Positions 1 through 12,874 are shown, counted from the first letter of the stretch. The stretch: 64,000 bases of DNA from Inia geoffrensis (GCA_036417435.1 CM070900.1:32775496-32839495); one strand, 5' to 3'. Program-made: numbers and translations. Notes: a model not told the origin generated them from the letters alone.

Positions 1-240
1 ACGGGTTCCAGCCCTGGTCCGGGAAGATCCCACATGCCGTGGAGCAACGAAGCCCGTGTACCACAACTACTGAGCCTGCGCTCCAGAGCTCACATGCCTA
101 GAGCCCGTGCTCTGCAACAATAGAAGCCAGCACAATGAGAAGCCCCGCGCACTACAACGAAGAGTAGCCCCAGCGCGCCGCAACGAGAGAAAGCCTGCGC
201 GCAGCAAGGAAGACCCAATGCAGCCAAAAGTTTAAAAAAT
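1..240 (+). mobile_element. CHR-type SINE, long form, 5' end cut by window edge
   Basis: The window opens just inside the Pol III B box (acgggttcca), so the A box and head are missing. The body has the long-form landmarks in order: 'gggaagatcccacatgcc', 'ccacaactactgagcc', 'cgaagagtagcccc', 'gacccaatgcagcc'. It ends in an A-rich tail. This is the older long CHR form. A 5' target duplication cannot be checked. Confidence 0.9.
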
Positions 241-3021
241 AAAAATATTTGAACTATAAAAATGCTCAATAAAGCAGAGCAAAACCCATATAATATCTAT
301 GACAAAATCAGTTCAGCGGACATGATATTGTAAGACTATTAAAATACAAATTCAAGATTCTATTTTCTGCCAACAGGTAATTTAAGATACAAACTATGTT
401 CCATTATGGAAAAATAAATTATGTTTCCCTGCACACCTAAGTTTTGTGGCCTAAGACACTGTTAAAAGGTAAACTGAGGCACATTAACATTTTCAAGAGC
501 TTATTTGAGCACACATGGATTCAGATTGGGCAGCACCAAACCACAGGTGGTTAAGAGCGTTCTACTGACAGGAGACAGGGAGGAGTTTGCTTTTTGTTTT
601 TGTTTTGTTTTTTTTTTGGATCATAAAATGTGGAAGCAAAGCAAGGAAAATATTTGATTGGCTATAGCTTAAACAGTTCCCTTATTTGGGAAAGCCCATT
701 TGGATATCTGTGATTGGTTGTTCTTAAGTTTCATTTTGTCAGATTTGAATGTTTTGACTCTGGCTTAGGTTTTGGTTTGCTAATGTAGGTAACTAAGTCA
801 TTATAGTCACCCCAATCAAGTGGTCTACACTGTTAATTAGTTTAACAACCTTATAACTGTTTCATTCATTTTTAGGGGGCAAGAATTTACTGGGGCTTTC
901 CTACTAATGGCTAAGGTGGTATTTTTTTTTTATCTCTGTGCCAAATTTAAGTAGTGTGTAAATTTTGTATTTGTTTTGTCAAACCTTGATATATAAATTT
1001 TATATTTTCTATAACTTGATTATTCATATTGTTAGACATCTATGTGTGTTCTTGTGACAGGAGAGACAGGAGTACATTTTTCTCCAAAGAATAGATAAGA
1101 GACAAAATGTTTTTATCTTTTGGTCCTGACTTGAAATTAGAACAATAAAAACAACAACAAGAAAAGAGCTCATGTTTCTGGAACACAGAAGGGCTCTATA
1201 TCATTATTATTATGCATGAGCCAGTGGTAGGGAAAGTAACAGTTCTCCTCTAAAACAAGATGTCCTAAAAAAACAACCAAGAAAAGAGAATGATTCCTAA
1301 GGATGTTTAAAAGCAAGACAAAAGGAAGTGATTAATTTATCATCTTCCACAGTTACAATTTAGTGTTTTGCATCTTTGAAGCTTGCCTCATCCTAAAAGC
1401 TAGTATTATTCAAAAATGCCCTAAGAACCTAAGGACACAGAGAGGGTTAAGAACTATAGTGTTAGAGTTGAATTGCATGATTTATTTAAATACAACAAAA
1501 CAAGGATACAGCAGCCATCCCTCAACTTTAGCCAGTATTACTTATGAAAACTAAAGATCCTTAAACTCTGCTCCCAAAGAATCTGACTGATTAATTTGGC
1601 GGGGGGGGTGCAGGAATCTATGTTTATAAATGATTATGACAAGGACCAATGTGGAAACCTCTAAAAGAGATGGTATTCCTTGGAAAGCTCTTTCCTCTTC
1701 TCTGTCTTGCTTTTTCCTCTACTGCAATCACTTTCCCATCCAGAATTGCCCATAAGGACTCCCCGCTGATCACTAGACTTATACTTAGCTATATTATTAA
1801 AAATAAATGTTATACTGTATATATGCTCCCAGTCTTATAGACATTCTGCCAATAGAAATGGCTACATATCAACTTTGTATTGGAGATTCCCTTTAAAAAT
1901 AAGGCATTTAAAGACTTAAGCAGTTCAACATGTCCCTTTCTCTGAAAACCTCGGCATAATGCTAAGGTTTGCCCAAGACTTTTCCAATTTTAGCACTAAA
2001 AATCTTGCAGCACAGGAACCCCTTAGTTCTGGGCAAACTAGAATAGTTGGTAACCCCACCAATCACTCTGTGCTTGAATGCTTATGTTTCCCAGATGCCT
2101 ATATGGAAAGTGAAGCAATAAAAACAAACCAAAACCCTTCAGAGTTCTTTCTTCGTTTTCAATTGCACTCTTGTTCCTATTCTGCTAATACCCTTCACGT
2201 ATTTTTTCAGAACAAGAAACAAAACATTAAATAGCCAAATCCAAGAGTGACTTGAGGGCAAATACAGCATTGTATTCAACTTTCCATCCCCAATGTCTAC
2301 CCTAGTGTCTGACACTGTGAGTGGTATTCAGTGAAGTTTGGGGGACGAAAGAGGTTGGAGGACTTTAAAATATTGTTTTCCATATGCAAGAAAGAAGTCA
2401 TTTCCTTCTGTGAATATGCTCAGAGCTAGTTCTCCTCACTCCCAATTACCAACAAATGGACCCTGCCAATCTTATGTTTCAGATATATTATGTTCCACTG
2501 GCAATCTAGCCTTGCTTCTCTAAAAGATCTTCATAAAATAGTAGCTCTCAAATCTCTCTGTCAGAAGAACTGCTGAAGTGCCAGAGAAGAAATCTGTCAC
2601 CTGTTGTGAAGTTTGCTTTAGGAAAATCAATAAGTGCATGTATGTACACAATCAAAGATCAGGGCATTCATTCCAGGCTTTTGGATGTCTATCAGTAAGG
2701 ACACCAGGACAGTCAGATTAAGTTTAGCTACATTTCTCCTGATTCCTAGTAATAGCTGGCAGGCATCTGACAGCCATTCTCACAGTGAAAAAGTTTCCTC
2801 CTATGAAGGAGAAAACTGTAGAACCGAATACCAAGCTAGGACACTGAAGCAAACACTCTAAGGCTTTCCAGAGACTTTTCAATGAAGAGGCTTAAGAAGA
2901 AATTCTGACTCTTATTTGAAACACATATCACAGAAGCAACAGTTAAAAATTCGGAAATCAGTAAATCCAGTGTTACCACCCCATATCAATTGAAATTATG
3001 AAGACTTCCAACTGTCCAGGA

Positions 3022-3025
<4 letters not shown>
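241..3025. other. Unassigned non-coding DNA
   Basis: No gene is visible. Open frames are 60-91 codons or shorter, with no splice context or recognisable domain. Positions 440-1000 read like a decayed LTR or other dispersed repeat (T-rich run at 590-618, then unbroken text with no coding potential), but I cannot name a family. A short G run lies near 1600. Positions 2260-2335 resemble the 3' end of a MIR or L2 element. The rest looks like ordinary unique DNA. Confidence 0.5.

Positions 3026-3065
<40 letters not shown>
3026..3065. repeat. (GT)20 microsatellite
   Basis: Uninterrupted GT dinucleotide tract of 40 bases. Its length and purity predict high length polymorphism. It alone creates the Thr-His run in a minus-strand open frame here. 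Confidence 0.97.
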
Positions 3066-3067
<2 letters not shown>

Positions 3068-4549
3068 ACGTATCTGGACAGGTGTGCTTAGATCTGGGAA
3101 GAAAATACAGTAGGACTTTGAAGAAGATACAGATCCCATTCCTATACAAAGAACAAGTGATTTGGTAGCTGGCAGTTTACACTGGTGTAGCTGATTTGTA
3201 AACCCCACATGTAAATGACTCTTCTCCACAAACCCTAACATTCACTCTTGTACTAACCACACAAAATCCTTTACACATTTCAGTCACCCATTAATAATGA
3301 TGAAAGCCCTTGGAAAACATCCTTTGAGCCATAACCTTTCAACATGGTCTTTCAATATTCTGTTGCTCCGGGTTCCACCGCTCATATTTTCCCACCACCT
3401 CTGCCTGAAACAGCAAGTTCAAGGCCTTTCCTCTCCTTCCCATGTATGCTCCATCACTTTGAAGGCTTTCCTTCAACATCCTAGCTCCTCTTGCTTTGGC
3501 AAACAGACTCATGAAGGACAGAAGCACGTGGCTTTTACAAAGTCTCTTTACTTAGGTGGTGTAGGATGATGCAACCCAATCAAATTCTTCCAAAGAATTC
3601 AATAGGCACTGAGAATATTTGTTATTTCTCCCATTTCACACCCCATCTCTCTGTGCTGACAGCTGGCTTTAACAGTATGTTCCATTCCGATGTCACCCCA
3701 GGCATACGACAGGTCAGATCTTTAACAAGAGTGATTCAATCTGGATGAAGAGGAAACATACTGGTAATAAAATTTTGGGTGTATTTACTTGATAACAGCC
3801 TAAGATGACGGACCCATTTATTTTTAAAGACAAGCAATTATTTTAATAGCGCCTCCACCATTGAGCTTTGTGTTTCCTTTCTTCTTTTTTGCTTTGGGGA
3901 AGGGGGGTTGTTTTCATTTTGTTTTGATTTTGGCCTTAGCACTCAATAATAAGTGCTAATTATAAGTGTTTTGTGATTTCCTTGAAGGAGATGAGCATTA
4001 CCACGAGAATTGCTCCGCAGATTATTTTTAAAGTTTCCCTTGCAAAGTATGTCGTTTGGCTGTCTTGAGAACTCCTAAGATAAACAGCAGTTTTTGGTTA
4101 AAAAAATAAATAAATAATAAAGTTGATATACACTCTGCAAATGACATTGCACGTGCACATATTAGATATTTAGGGGTAAGTCAGTGATTATTGTTAGAAC
4201 TTTAAAATCATCACAGAATAGGAAACCATCTTAGTTGCAACACGTCTTATATAGATTACAGGCTTGTGAGAGTCAGGAATTTTTATAGATTTAGGCATGA
4301 AACCTTTTATGGTTTCATGCAGATTGGCTGAAGAAAACAGAAAATGTCTAGTCATGCACAGAAGTGACTGCCATGGACGAAAGGAGGTGCAGAAGTTGGA
4401 AATCTGCATGTCTACGCCTTACCAGTCACACTCCACTCCTGCTCAAATTCAAGTTTATCTGCTCCTGGGTTAAGGTGGTAAGTGACAAAGACTCTCTCCT
4501 TGACCAAACTCCAGTCAGGCTTCGTTCAGCTCTTTTTGTCTAGGTCCTG
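3066..4549. other. Unassigned non-coding DNA
   Basis: No repeat family or gene recognised. A frame at 3297-3569 is open for 90 codons but has no familiar motif and a second frame is open opposite it, so I treat it as chance. A perfect small hairpin lies at 4295-4320 and is listed separately. Confidence 0.5.
4295..4320. repeat. Perfect 10-bp hairpin
   Basis: GCATGAAACC (4295-4304) and GGTTTCATGC (4311-4320) are exact reverse complements around a 6-base loop. The function is unknown and it is too short for a microRNA precursor. Confidence 0.85.
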
Positions 4550-4710
4550 GCCTCAGGCATGTCTGTCCTTAAGAGCCCATTTTAGCAAGATACCTGTCAA
4601 GTAATATTAGCCAGAATCCTCCATCCTTGATATCCGATCACTTTTCTCATCCTTACTGTCCCCCCAGGTGATGTCTGATCACCCTGGCTTGCCTTTAGTA
4701 AGAATCCTAT

Positions 4711-4922
4711 CAGGGGGCTTCCCTGGTGGCGCAGTGGTTGAGAGTCCGCCTGCGGATGCAGGGGACACGGGTTCGTTTCCTGGTCCGGGAGGATCCCACA
4801 TGCCACGGAGCGGCTGGGCCCGTGAGCCATGGCCGCTGAGCCTGTGCGTCCGGAGCCTGTGCTCCGCAATGGGAGAGGCCACAACAGTGAGAGGCCCGCG
4901 TACCACAGGAAAAAAAAAAAAA
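4711..4922 (+). mobile_element. CHR-type SINE, short form
   Basis: Complete short-form copy from the 'ggcttccctggtgg' head to a poly-A tail. A 10-bp target duplication AGAATCCTAT flanks it at 4701-4710 and 4923-4932. It interrupts the LTR and is therefore younger. Open frames on both strands here (up to 139 codons) are SINE-derived. Confidence 0.95.
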
Positions 4923-5003
4923 AGAATCCTATTAGGTAGGTTTGGCCAGAATTCCTCCTTACCCCTGACGTTTCCTTAGTCATTTTGCACCCTGCTTCTT
5001 GGC

Positions 5004-5009
5004 TATAAA
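5004..5009 (+). promoter_or_regulatory. LTR TATA box
   Basis: TATAAA in 'ggctataaat', about 140 bp upstream of the AATAAA. This is the spacing expected of an LTR U3/R boundary. It is a relic signal and activity is unknown. Confidence 0.45.
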
Positions 5010-5147
5010 TTCCCATTTTTCCTCATTATATTCAGAATGCAGCCCAGTTTCTCCCCCTACTGCAAACCCCATTGCAGTGAGTTCAATCTCTCCCTGCTCC
5101 TAGAAAACACCACCGGAGTAGTTCCTACACCTTTCATGACAGTCCTA

Positions 5148-5153
5148 AATAAA
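5148..5153 (+). promoter_or_regulatory. LTR polyadenylation signal
   Basis: AATAAA followed about 20 bp later by a TG/T-rich stretch, close to the LTR 3' end. Confidence 0.5.
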
Positions 5154-5207
5154 GTCTGCCTTAGTGTTCTTTAACAAGCACCATGAATAATTACTTCTTT
5201 ACATAAG

Positions 5208-5232
5208 ACACTCAAAAGATACTTTTGAGTGT
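5208..5232. repeat. Perfect 11-bp hairpin with 3-base loop
   Basis: ACACTCAAAAG (5208-5218), loop ATA, CTTTTGAGTGT (5222-5232). The arms are exact reverse complements, about 30 bp past the LTR end. Confidence 0.88.
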
Positions 5233-7936
5233 AGGAAGCAATGATTATTTTGTTAACTGAATGTTACATCCAACTGGGGAGTTAATTCACCTGTGGAAAA
5301 AAAAAAAAGCTAATCTGCCTGGGTGCATTTTTGTTGTCCAAGGAGGAGAAGATGTGGTCCTACCAAGAAAAACAGGACTGGAAAAGGAGAGCCACATACC
5401 GTTGCAATGCGTCTACTGAGGAAATGCTAGAAGAACGAATGGCGGATCAGTGAACCTAGCCAGAGACAGAAAGATGAAAGTTCATGATCCCAAGGATAAA
5501 GAAGTCTCTCTTGTCCAAACAGACACTCGGGATGATCATTAGGGATTGCGGTATTACGTGGAAATGATTCTGCACTGGAAAGCAAGAGCTGTTAACCAAG
5601 GTTCACTGACATCTTTGTCACCGTCTTGTTTGATTAGAGACGGCAGAGTTTGAAAGGCTATTTTAATTTTTTTTCATTCTGTTTCGCAAATAAACCATGA
5701 AAGATTGGGAGGGGGAGAGATTTATAGGTTTGGGGGAGTGAGAATTAAGGATTTTGGAGGTTTGTTTTTTCTTTAAACCAAGTCACATAAAGTAGCGTAC
5801 CACACCCCTACTGAGTTCACAGCTACTTTCTCACATTGTACTCCTTGCTTCAAATTAGACTTTTGGAGGGATTCTTCACTTAATTTTAAATAATATTTGG
5901 ATTTCAAAATGGAAATCATATTCCTTAGCTGGAGTCAACTCTTGTGGATGGGAGAGACTAAAGCTCACATCATGGAGGACACAGCATTCCATCCTTGCCT
6001 CTCCTACTGTCTATCGCTATTCTGAACTGCTAGGGACACACTGAAAGAATATTTATGCTGTACACGTTTTGGAAGTCTATTTTCCCTCATTTCCCCTTTA
6101 CCAAGAAGTAGCTTTGATTAAGTTCCATTAATTGGTCTATACAACAGCTAATATTCAGAGGCAAGATTACTGTTGATTCACCACAGCTGTTCTAGCCTGA
6201 GTGTCCTCCAATATTTTCCCATTTCAGCTGTTTTAAACTCTCTAATGTTAATTTCATTGGGTTTTCTAGGTCATTTTAGGAAGGAAGGAAGGGAGGAAAA
6301 TAATACATGTTAGGAAATATGCCTATACATGACGAACAGTTCATTATAGGGTGACAATTTGCATATATACATAGATATGTATGTATGTATATGTGTGTGC
6401 GTCACATTCAAGAAAGTCAAGAAATCTGAGGAATTACAATGTATTTATAAAAATAATCTTTCATATTTCAAAAATTTTATGTACTATAACACATAAATAG
6501 CCCTTTTTCTGATTTTTTTAAAGACTTTTGTAAGTCCCCTCTAATCTCTCTTTCATTAGGGAACATAAAACAAGAAGTCATGGTCCTTCATCTGGAGTTA
6601 AGTAGACAAAATATACACATATAGAACAACTGAAGGAAAATAAAATCAAGTGCAAGTTTCTATGATAGAGTTCAAAAGCGTACAAATTCTTATTCCATAA
6701 TGACCATCCACTTTGTCAAGTCATTACAGAAAAGGATTTGCCTTGGTTGTCCAAAGGGCAATCCAAGAAAGACATACCATACACACAAGGCCACAGAGGA
6801 GGGTAGAAGTACGGCATGCATATTTTAATGTATTATTACACACAGGAGCAGAGGCCTGGTAAAGCAATAATAAGAGAAAGTTTAGAAGGGAAGAGAATTG
6901 ATATCTATATATAAAACACATTAAAACTAAAAATAATTGGAAATCGTTTCATAAATTTCTACCCAATTTACAAGCATGGGCATCAGTTTGTCATTTGTTT
7001 GTAGGATTTTCTGCTTTTTGTGCCCAGAATCTACCATTGCCAATTGTGACTTTGTTTTCTATGTCTTCCTTTCAGTGAGTCTACGCCAGGCACCCCCAAA
7101 GCAAAGAGTGTGGTATATTCTCTTTTCTTTGTTTTAATTGTTTAAATGACAGCTAAAATAATGCTCTCACTTCTAAGAAAATCAAAGAGTAAAGTTACCC
7201 ATGCCTGCTCTGATTCCACAGTCAAAAGCAGCTGGAGTTTATACAAGGTCCAGACAGTTCAGACAGCTCCCAATTGGAGCAGCTTTATTTTCCTTTTCCA
7301 CTTCTGACTGTGAAAGACCTGGTGTCAGGTTATCATTTCCAGAAAACATCTATGCCAGAAAAACCTGCAGATAGAGACTTTTTTTTTCTTTCTGAATTGT
7401 TAGTTGGTCTCTCAGCACATTTTGAATGTAACCTTTTTAATCCCTATATTTGCAATTAGAGATTAAAATTCCATTCCAAGAGCCATTTGGCAGATGGCAT
7501 AGCATGAAAAAATGGGAGGTAGTTTAAAATTGTATTTATACAGAACACCAGATGAATTTGCCAGGCTGTTTCTTCCTGAGCTTATACACTCGCTTGTGAA
7601 AACTGATTGTTTAAGATGTAAATTTCATTTGCTGGGATTTAGCATTTTTATAGGATTTTAAAGCATCAATTAATCCATCTATTTTGTTCAGCACAGTTGC
7701 TTTAAATATGGAAGTAAAATCTATACTTAAAGAAACTACTTCTTAAGAAGATTAAGTCACCTGAGCAAAGGTCACTAAGGTAGGTTCAGAAAGGCCACAT
7801 GATAATGGAATGGACAGGCCACTAAACCAAAGCATCTGTTAAGTGGAAGCCTCAACACATCTTATGGCATTTAGGCAGTCTGATTCTTAATAAAGATTTT
7901 TCCTTTAGCTTCACCCAAGAGCTTTAAAGAAAAAAG
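5233..7936. other. Unassigned non-coding DNA
   Basis: No gene or clear repeat family recognised. There is an AAGG-rich stretch at 6278-6298 and an impure TA/TG-rich stretch at 6362-6400. Open frames reach only 65 codons. Confidence 0.5.
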
Positions 7937-8400
7937 TTCTTATAGCTTTTAAATGTTGATTGACACATAATAGACACAGAAAATTGCACAAATCATAAAT
8001 GTACAGCTTAAGGAATTTTTTAAAGTAAGCATACCCATGTAAACACCTCCCAGCTCAATAAAAACTTACTCATACCATAGCATACCTCAAAAGCCTCCCT
8101 TGTGTTCCTTCCCAAGTTATTTCCTCCCCGAATATAACCACTATTTTAATTCTAGCACCAAAGACTAGTTCACATCTTACTGAAATGTACACAAATAGTC
8201 TTATATAGTGTTTACTATTTTGTATCTGGCTTTTTTCACAAAACATTCTGCTTGAGATTCATCCATTCTGCTACACAGAGGGGTATTTTGTTCATTGCCA
8301 TTGCTGTACATAATCATATTTTATAAATATACAACAATTTATCCATTTTACCACTGATGAACTTTGAGGATTTTTCTAGTTTAGGGTGTGATCACAAATA

Positions 8401-9229
8401 CAGTAGACTCCTTTATCCACAGTTTTGCTTTCTGTGGGTTCAGTTACCCAGGGTCAACCTCAGCCTGAAAATAGTAAATGGAAAAATTCCAGAAATAAAC
8501 AATTCATAAGCTTTAAACTGTGTGCCATTCTGAATAACATGATAAAATCTCACACCGGCCTGTGCCATACTGCCCAGGACATGAATCACAGCTTTGTCCA
8601 GCTTATCCCACCCATAAGTCACTTAGGGGGTCTCTTCTTGGTCACCAGATCAACTGTCGCGGTACTGCAGTACTTGTGTGCAAGCCACCCTTTTTTTATT
8701 TAATAATGGCTCCAAAGTGCAAGAGCAGTGATACTGGCAATTTGGATCTACCAAACAGAAGCCCTAAGGTGCTTCCTTTAAGTAAACAGGTGAAAGTTCT
8801 CAACTTAATTAGGAAAGAAAAAAATAATATGCTGAGGTTGACAAGCTCTCCCACAGAAATGAATCTTCTATCCATGAAATTGTGAAGAAGGAAAAAGAAA
8901 TTCATGTTAGTTTTGCTGTTGAACCTCAACTGCAAAAGTCATGGCCCCCATATGAGGTAAGTGCTTATTTAAGATGGAAAAGGTATTAAATTTGTCCAAG
9001 ATATTTTGAGAAAGACCATATTCACATAACTTTTATTATAGTATATTGTTAAAATTGTTCTATTTTATTAACATTATTAATCTCAGTGTGCCTAATTTAT
9101 AAATTAAACTTCATCGTAAGTATGTATGTAAGGACAAAACAGTATATATAGGGTTTGATACTATCCATGGTTTCAAGAATCCACTGGGGGTCTTAAAACA
9201 CATCCCCTGCAGATAAGGGGGTACTGCTG
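8401..9229 (+). mobile_element. Tigger-type (pogo/mariner) DNA transposon, internally deleted
   Basis: Terminal inverted repeats are visible: cagtagactcctttatccac at the left and the complement of 'agataagggggtactgctg' at the right. They are flanked by the TA target duplication (8399-8400 and 9230-9231). The element carries the start of a transposase and then jumps to the 3' end, so most of the gene is missing. The L1 resumes on both sides, so the transposon entered the L1. It matches my memory of Tigger1/2. Confidence 0.9.
8706..8950 (+). pseudogene. Tigger transposase N-terminal remnant, frameshifted
   Basis: The frame opens at ATG 8706 (MAPKCKSSDTG...) and runs through a Lys-rich start into the first helix of the pogo-type DNA-binding domain (VKVLNLIRKEK). 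The matching continuation (ESSIHEIVKKEKEIHVSFAV) lies in another frame from about 8850, so a 1-base change at the A run near 8816-8824 broke the reading frame. The catalytic DDE part is absent, so the remnant cannot act as a transposase. Confidence 0.8.
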
Positions 9230-10004
9230 TAGTGCTTCTATGACCATTTTTATACATTTTTTGATGAACATACATATGCATCTCTGATAGGATTAGATGT
9301 ATTTGTGCAATTGGTCACAGTTTTCCAAAACAATCATATCCACCAGCAGCGTATGAGGGTTTCAGTCAGTCTCCATCCGTGATAGCACTGGACACTGTCG
9401 GTCTTTTTCACTTTAGCAATCTGGTGGGTACGTAGTGGCTTTTTATTGTAATTTTAATTTGTACTCCCCTGATGACTAATAAAATTGAGCACACTTCCAT
9501 ATTTATTGGTCATTTGTGAAATGTCTGTTGAAGTCATTTGGCCATTATTTGATTGATTCATCTTTTTTTAAATTTATGCTAGATGTAAATCTCTTATGAG
9601 ATACATATATTGCAAATAATTTCTATTCTGTGGCTTGCTTTTTCACTCTCTTGGGTACTTAAGTGGTTCTTAATTTTAAAGAAATTCAATTCACCAATAA
9701 TTTTTTTTCTATATGCCTAGTGCTTTTTATGTTTTATTCAAGAAACCTTTTCCTCTCTTAAGTTCATAGACTGAACTATGCTATCTTCTAGGATCTCTAT
9801 CTTTTTTCCTTTCAAACTGGGTCAACAATCCAAATGTATTTTTGTATATGGTGTCAATAGGGATTAAAGTCATTATTTTCCATTAGATATACGATTGATC
9901 TAGCACCTTTTATTGGAAATACCACTGTTACTGTTTATCCTCAATTTACTGCAGTGACATCTTTTCCATAACTCAATCATTCCTATATATGTGGGTCTAT
10001 TTCT

Positions 10005-10291
10005 TTTTTTTTTTTAATTAATTTACTTATTTGTTTTTATTTTTGGCTGTGTTGGGTCTTCGCTGCTGTGCGCTGGTGAGCAGGGGCTACTCTTCGTTTC
10101 GGTGCACAGGCTTCGCATTGCCGGGGGCTTCTCTTGTTGTGACTCACGGGCTCTAGAGCCCAGGCTCAGTAGTTGTGGGGCACGGGCTTAGCTGCTCCGC
10201 AGCATGTGGGATCTTCCCAGGCCAGGGATCGAACCCATGTCCCCTACATTGGCAGACGGATTGTTAACCACTGCGTCACCAGGAAAGCCCT
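10005..10291 (-). mobile_element. CHR-type SINE, long form, minus strand
   Basis: The plus strand reads T-rich tail, then 'ggctgtgttgggtcttcgctgc', ending at the complement of the SINE head (accaggaaagccc). A 15-bp perfect target duplication TGTGGGTCTATTTCT lies at 9990-10004 and 10292-10306. It is inserted in the minus-strand L1. Confidence 0.96.
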
Positions 10292-12874
10292 TGTGGGTCT
10301 ATTTCTGACCTATTCTATTTGTCTACCCCTGTGTCAACAGCACACCATTTAATTGGATAGCTTTATAAATCTCAAAGCTGGTGGAATAAGTCCTCCAATT
10401 TTGTTCTCATGCAATAATTCACTGGCTATTTTGGTCCTTTGTGTTTCCATATACTCCACACGTTCCAATACATTTAAGAACCGTTTGTGAATTTCCACAA
10501 GAAAACAAAACTTGAAGGGGTTTTGACTGAAATTGCATTGCAAATAGGTTATTTTGGGGAGAACTGACATCTCTGCAAAACTGCATCTTTCATTCTGTTA
10601 AGACGGTAGCTCCCTCTCCTTACCAAAGTCTTTTAATTTCTCTCAATAACCTTTTGTTTTTGTCTGTGTATGGTAACTATACATCATTTAAAAGGCCTGT
10701 TCCTAGTTTTTGCTTTGCTTTGCTATTGTGTTTGGTATAGCTTCAAATTTTATTTTCTGACTTTACATTGCTAATATTAAGAAATGTGTGTGCATGTGTG
10801 TTGAATGTGATTTCTGAGAAACTGCTAAGCCTACTTATTAATTCTAATGGTTTACCTGCACTCTTTTGGATATTCTAAGCATACAATCATATTTGTAAAT
10901 AATGACTTTTTTTCTTTTTTTCATATACCTTTTATTTCTTTTACTTTCATTACTGCCCTGGCTAGAACTCCCAATAAACTTTCAATAAAAAGTAGTCATA
11001 AGGGGAATCTTTGTTTTACTCTGGATCTGAGGGGGTGGGGGGAAGATTTCAGTAATTCATTCTAAATTAAGATGTTTACTATAGGCGTTTTTATATTCTA
11101 AAAAATTGTGGAAGTTCTTTTTTCTCCTTATTTATGATGAGTTTTCATCACGAGTAGGTATTCACTTTTATCAAATGCTATTTTTTTGCAGTTACTGCGA
11201 TAATCATGCACTGTTTTCTTTTTGATTGTATTAATGTGAAGTTCAGCGGTTGATTTTGAAATATTACACACAGCTTGCATTCTTGAATTCTACATAACTT
11301 TGCTGTGCTGTATAATACTTTATATAGTTTGTTTTGTTTTCCTAATATTTATAGCATTTTTCATTTATGTAACATAAAAGGGTTTGGTCTATAATTGGGT
11401 TATCCTGTAATGCCCTTGACAAGTTTTGGTATCATGATGCTAGTTTTATAAAATGAACTGAGAAGGATTCTCTCATTTTCCATCCTATGGAAAAGTTTGT
11501 GTAAGGTTGGTGATAGTTCTTCCTTAAATTTGCTGGAAGAACTTAGTGGTAAAGCTCTATGTGTCTAATGTTCTCTTTTATAATATGTTATTATTTGCGG
11601 ATTTATTTTTTGTGGGTTCCATTTTTTGCTTTGATACAGAGCAGTTCAGAATTTCTATTTCTTCTTGTGTCACTTTTTATAACTGTGTTTTTATGGGGCT
11701 TTACCCATTTCACTTAAATTGCAAAGTACTATTAAGGTTATTTTATGTTATATTTTTTAATATTTTCAAATGTCCATGGGCTCTGAGGTGATTTAATTTT
11801 CTTCATTGCTGATATTGGGAATTTGCACTTTCTTCGTTAAGAGTATTTCAATTATATGAGTTTCTTCAGAAAATAAAATTTTGGCTTTACTGATTTTTCT
11901 ATACAAATTTACTATTTTATTAGTTTCTCTTATCTACTGTTTCCTTTTCTTTTAGTTTACTTCCTGTTTTTTCTAACATTTTTTCATTTGATAAAATTAT
12001 TGCCTTTTCAAGATTTTTCTTCTTTCGTAATATACACATTTCAGGCTAGCTATTTCCCTGGAGCTACATCTCACGTGTTTTAATAAGAAGTACTTTTTAC
12101 CACGTAGTTTGAAATGTTTTCTACATTTTAGTTTGATTTCTTCTTTGACCCATGAGTTATTTAGGAATGTAAGTTACGTTTTCAAAGATACTCTTTGTTT
12201 TTGATCTTCTGCCAATTTCAATGTGGTTGAAGAACACACTCTGTATAAATGTCATCTTAGGAACTTGTAAAGGTTTGCTTCAGGAACAAACACATGGTCT
12301 ATTTTATGTGCACTTGAAATGAATGAACCCTGTAATTGTTGGTATAGTGTTTTACACATATCAATTAGATCATGTCATGCACTGATAAATTTTTCTGTAT
12401 TTCTACTAATTTTCTATTCTATCTTGCATAGACAGGGATGACTATCCTGTGTGAAGCTGACTGATTTTTACTGTTTTTCTTTGTTATTGTATACACAAAA
12501 TACAACTGTTATATTTTCCTAGTAGATCGATACTTTTATAATTATGAAACTTCTCTGTATATCCACAAACATTTTTTCTTATAGTCTACTTTTTCTAAGG
12601 TTAGTATAACTATGTCAGCATCCTTTTATACAGTGTTTGCCTCTTCTATCTTGTTTTAAAATCCTTTTATTTCAACATTTATCTGTCCTTATATTTATGG
12701 TGTACCTCTTATAAGTAGTATACAGACAGGGCTTGTTTTTCATCCAGACTGACATTATTTTTCACTTGGGTGATTTAGTCCACGTACATTTAATGTGATT
12801 ATTAATACATTTGAGTTTTTCTACTACCTTATTCTTTCTTTTCTAATGACCCAATCTATTCTGTTTTTAAAAAA

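Larger units (their letters stand above)
4550..5176 (+). mobile_element. Retroviral-type solo LTR, split by a SINE
   Basis: The stretch has the layout of an LTR. There is promoter-like text, then TATAAA at 5004-5009, then AATAAA at 5148-5153, and an end in ...TTTAACA (about 5176). It continues collinearly on both sides of the SINE at 4711-4922. No internal retroviral genes flank it, so it is a solo LTR. The family (probably ERV1-like) and the exact 5' edge are not certain, and no target duplication was found. Confidence 0.5.

Noticed and set aside
4597..5016. 139-codon minus-strand frame, and the similar frames at every short-form SINE
   Set aside because: The SINE body is GC-rich and open on both strands, giving the same peptides (VESPPADAGDTG... 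and its antisense partners) at each copy. These are predictable false genes.
4550..5176. Possible provirus attached to the LTR
   Set aside because: No retroviral coding frames, primer-binding site or second LTR is visible within several kilobases on either side.
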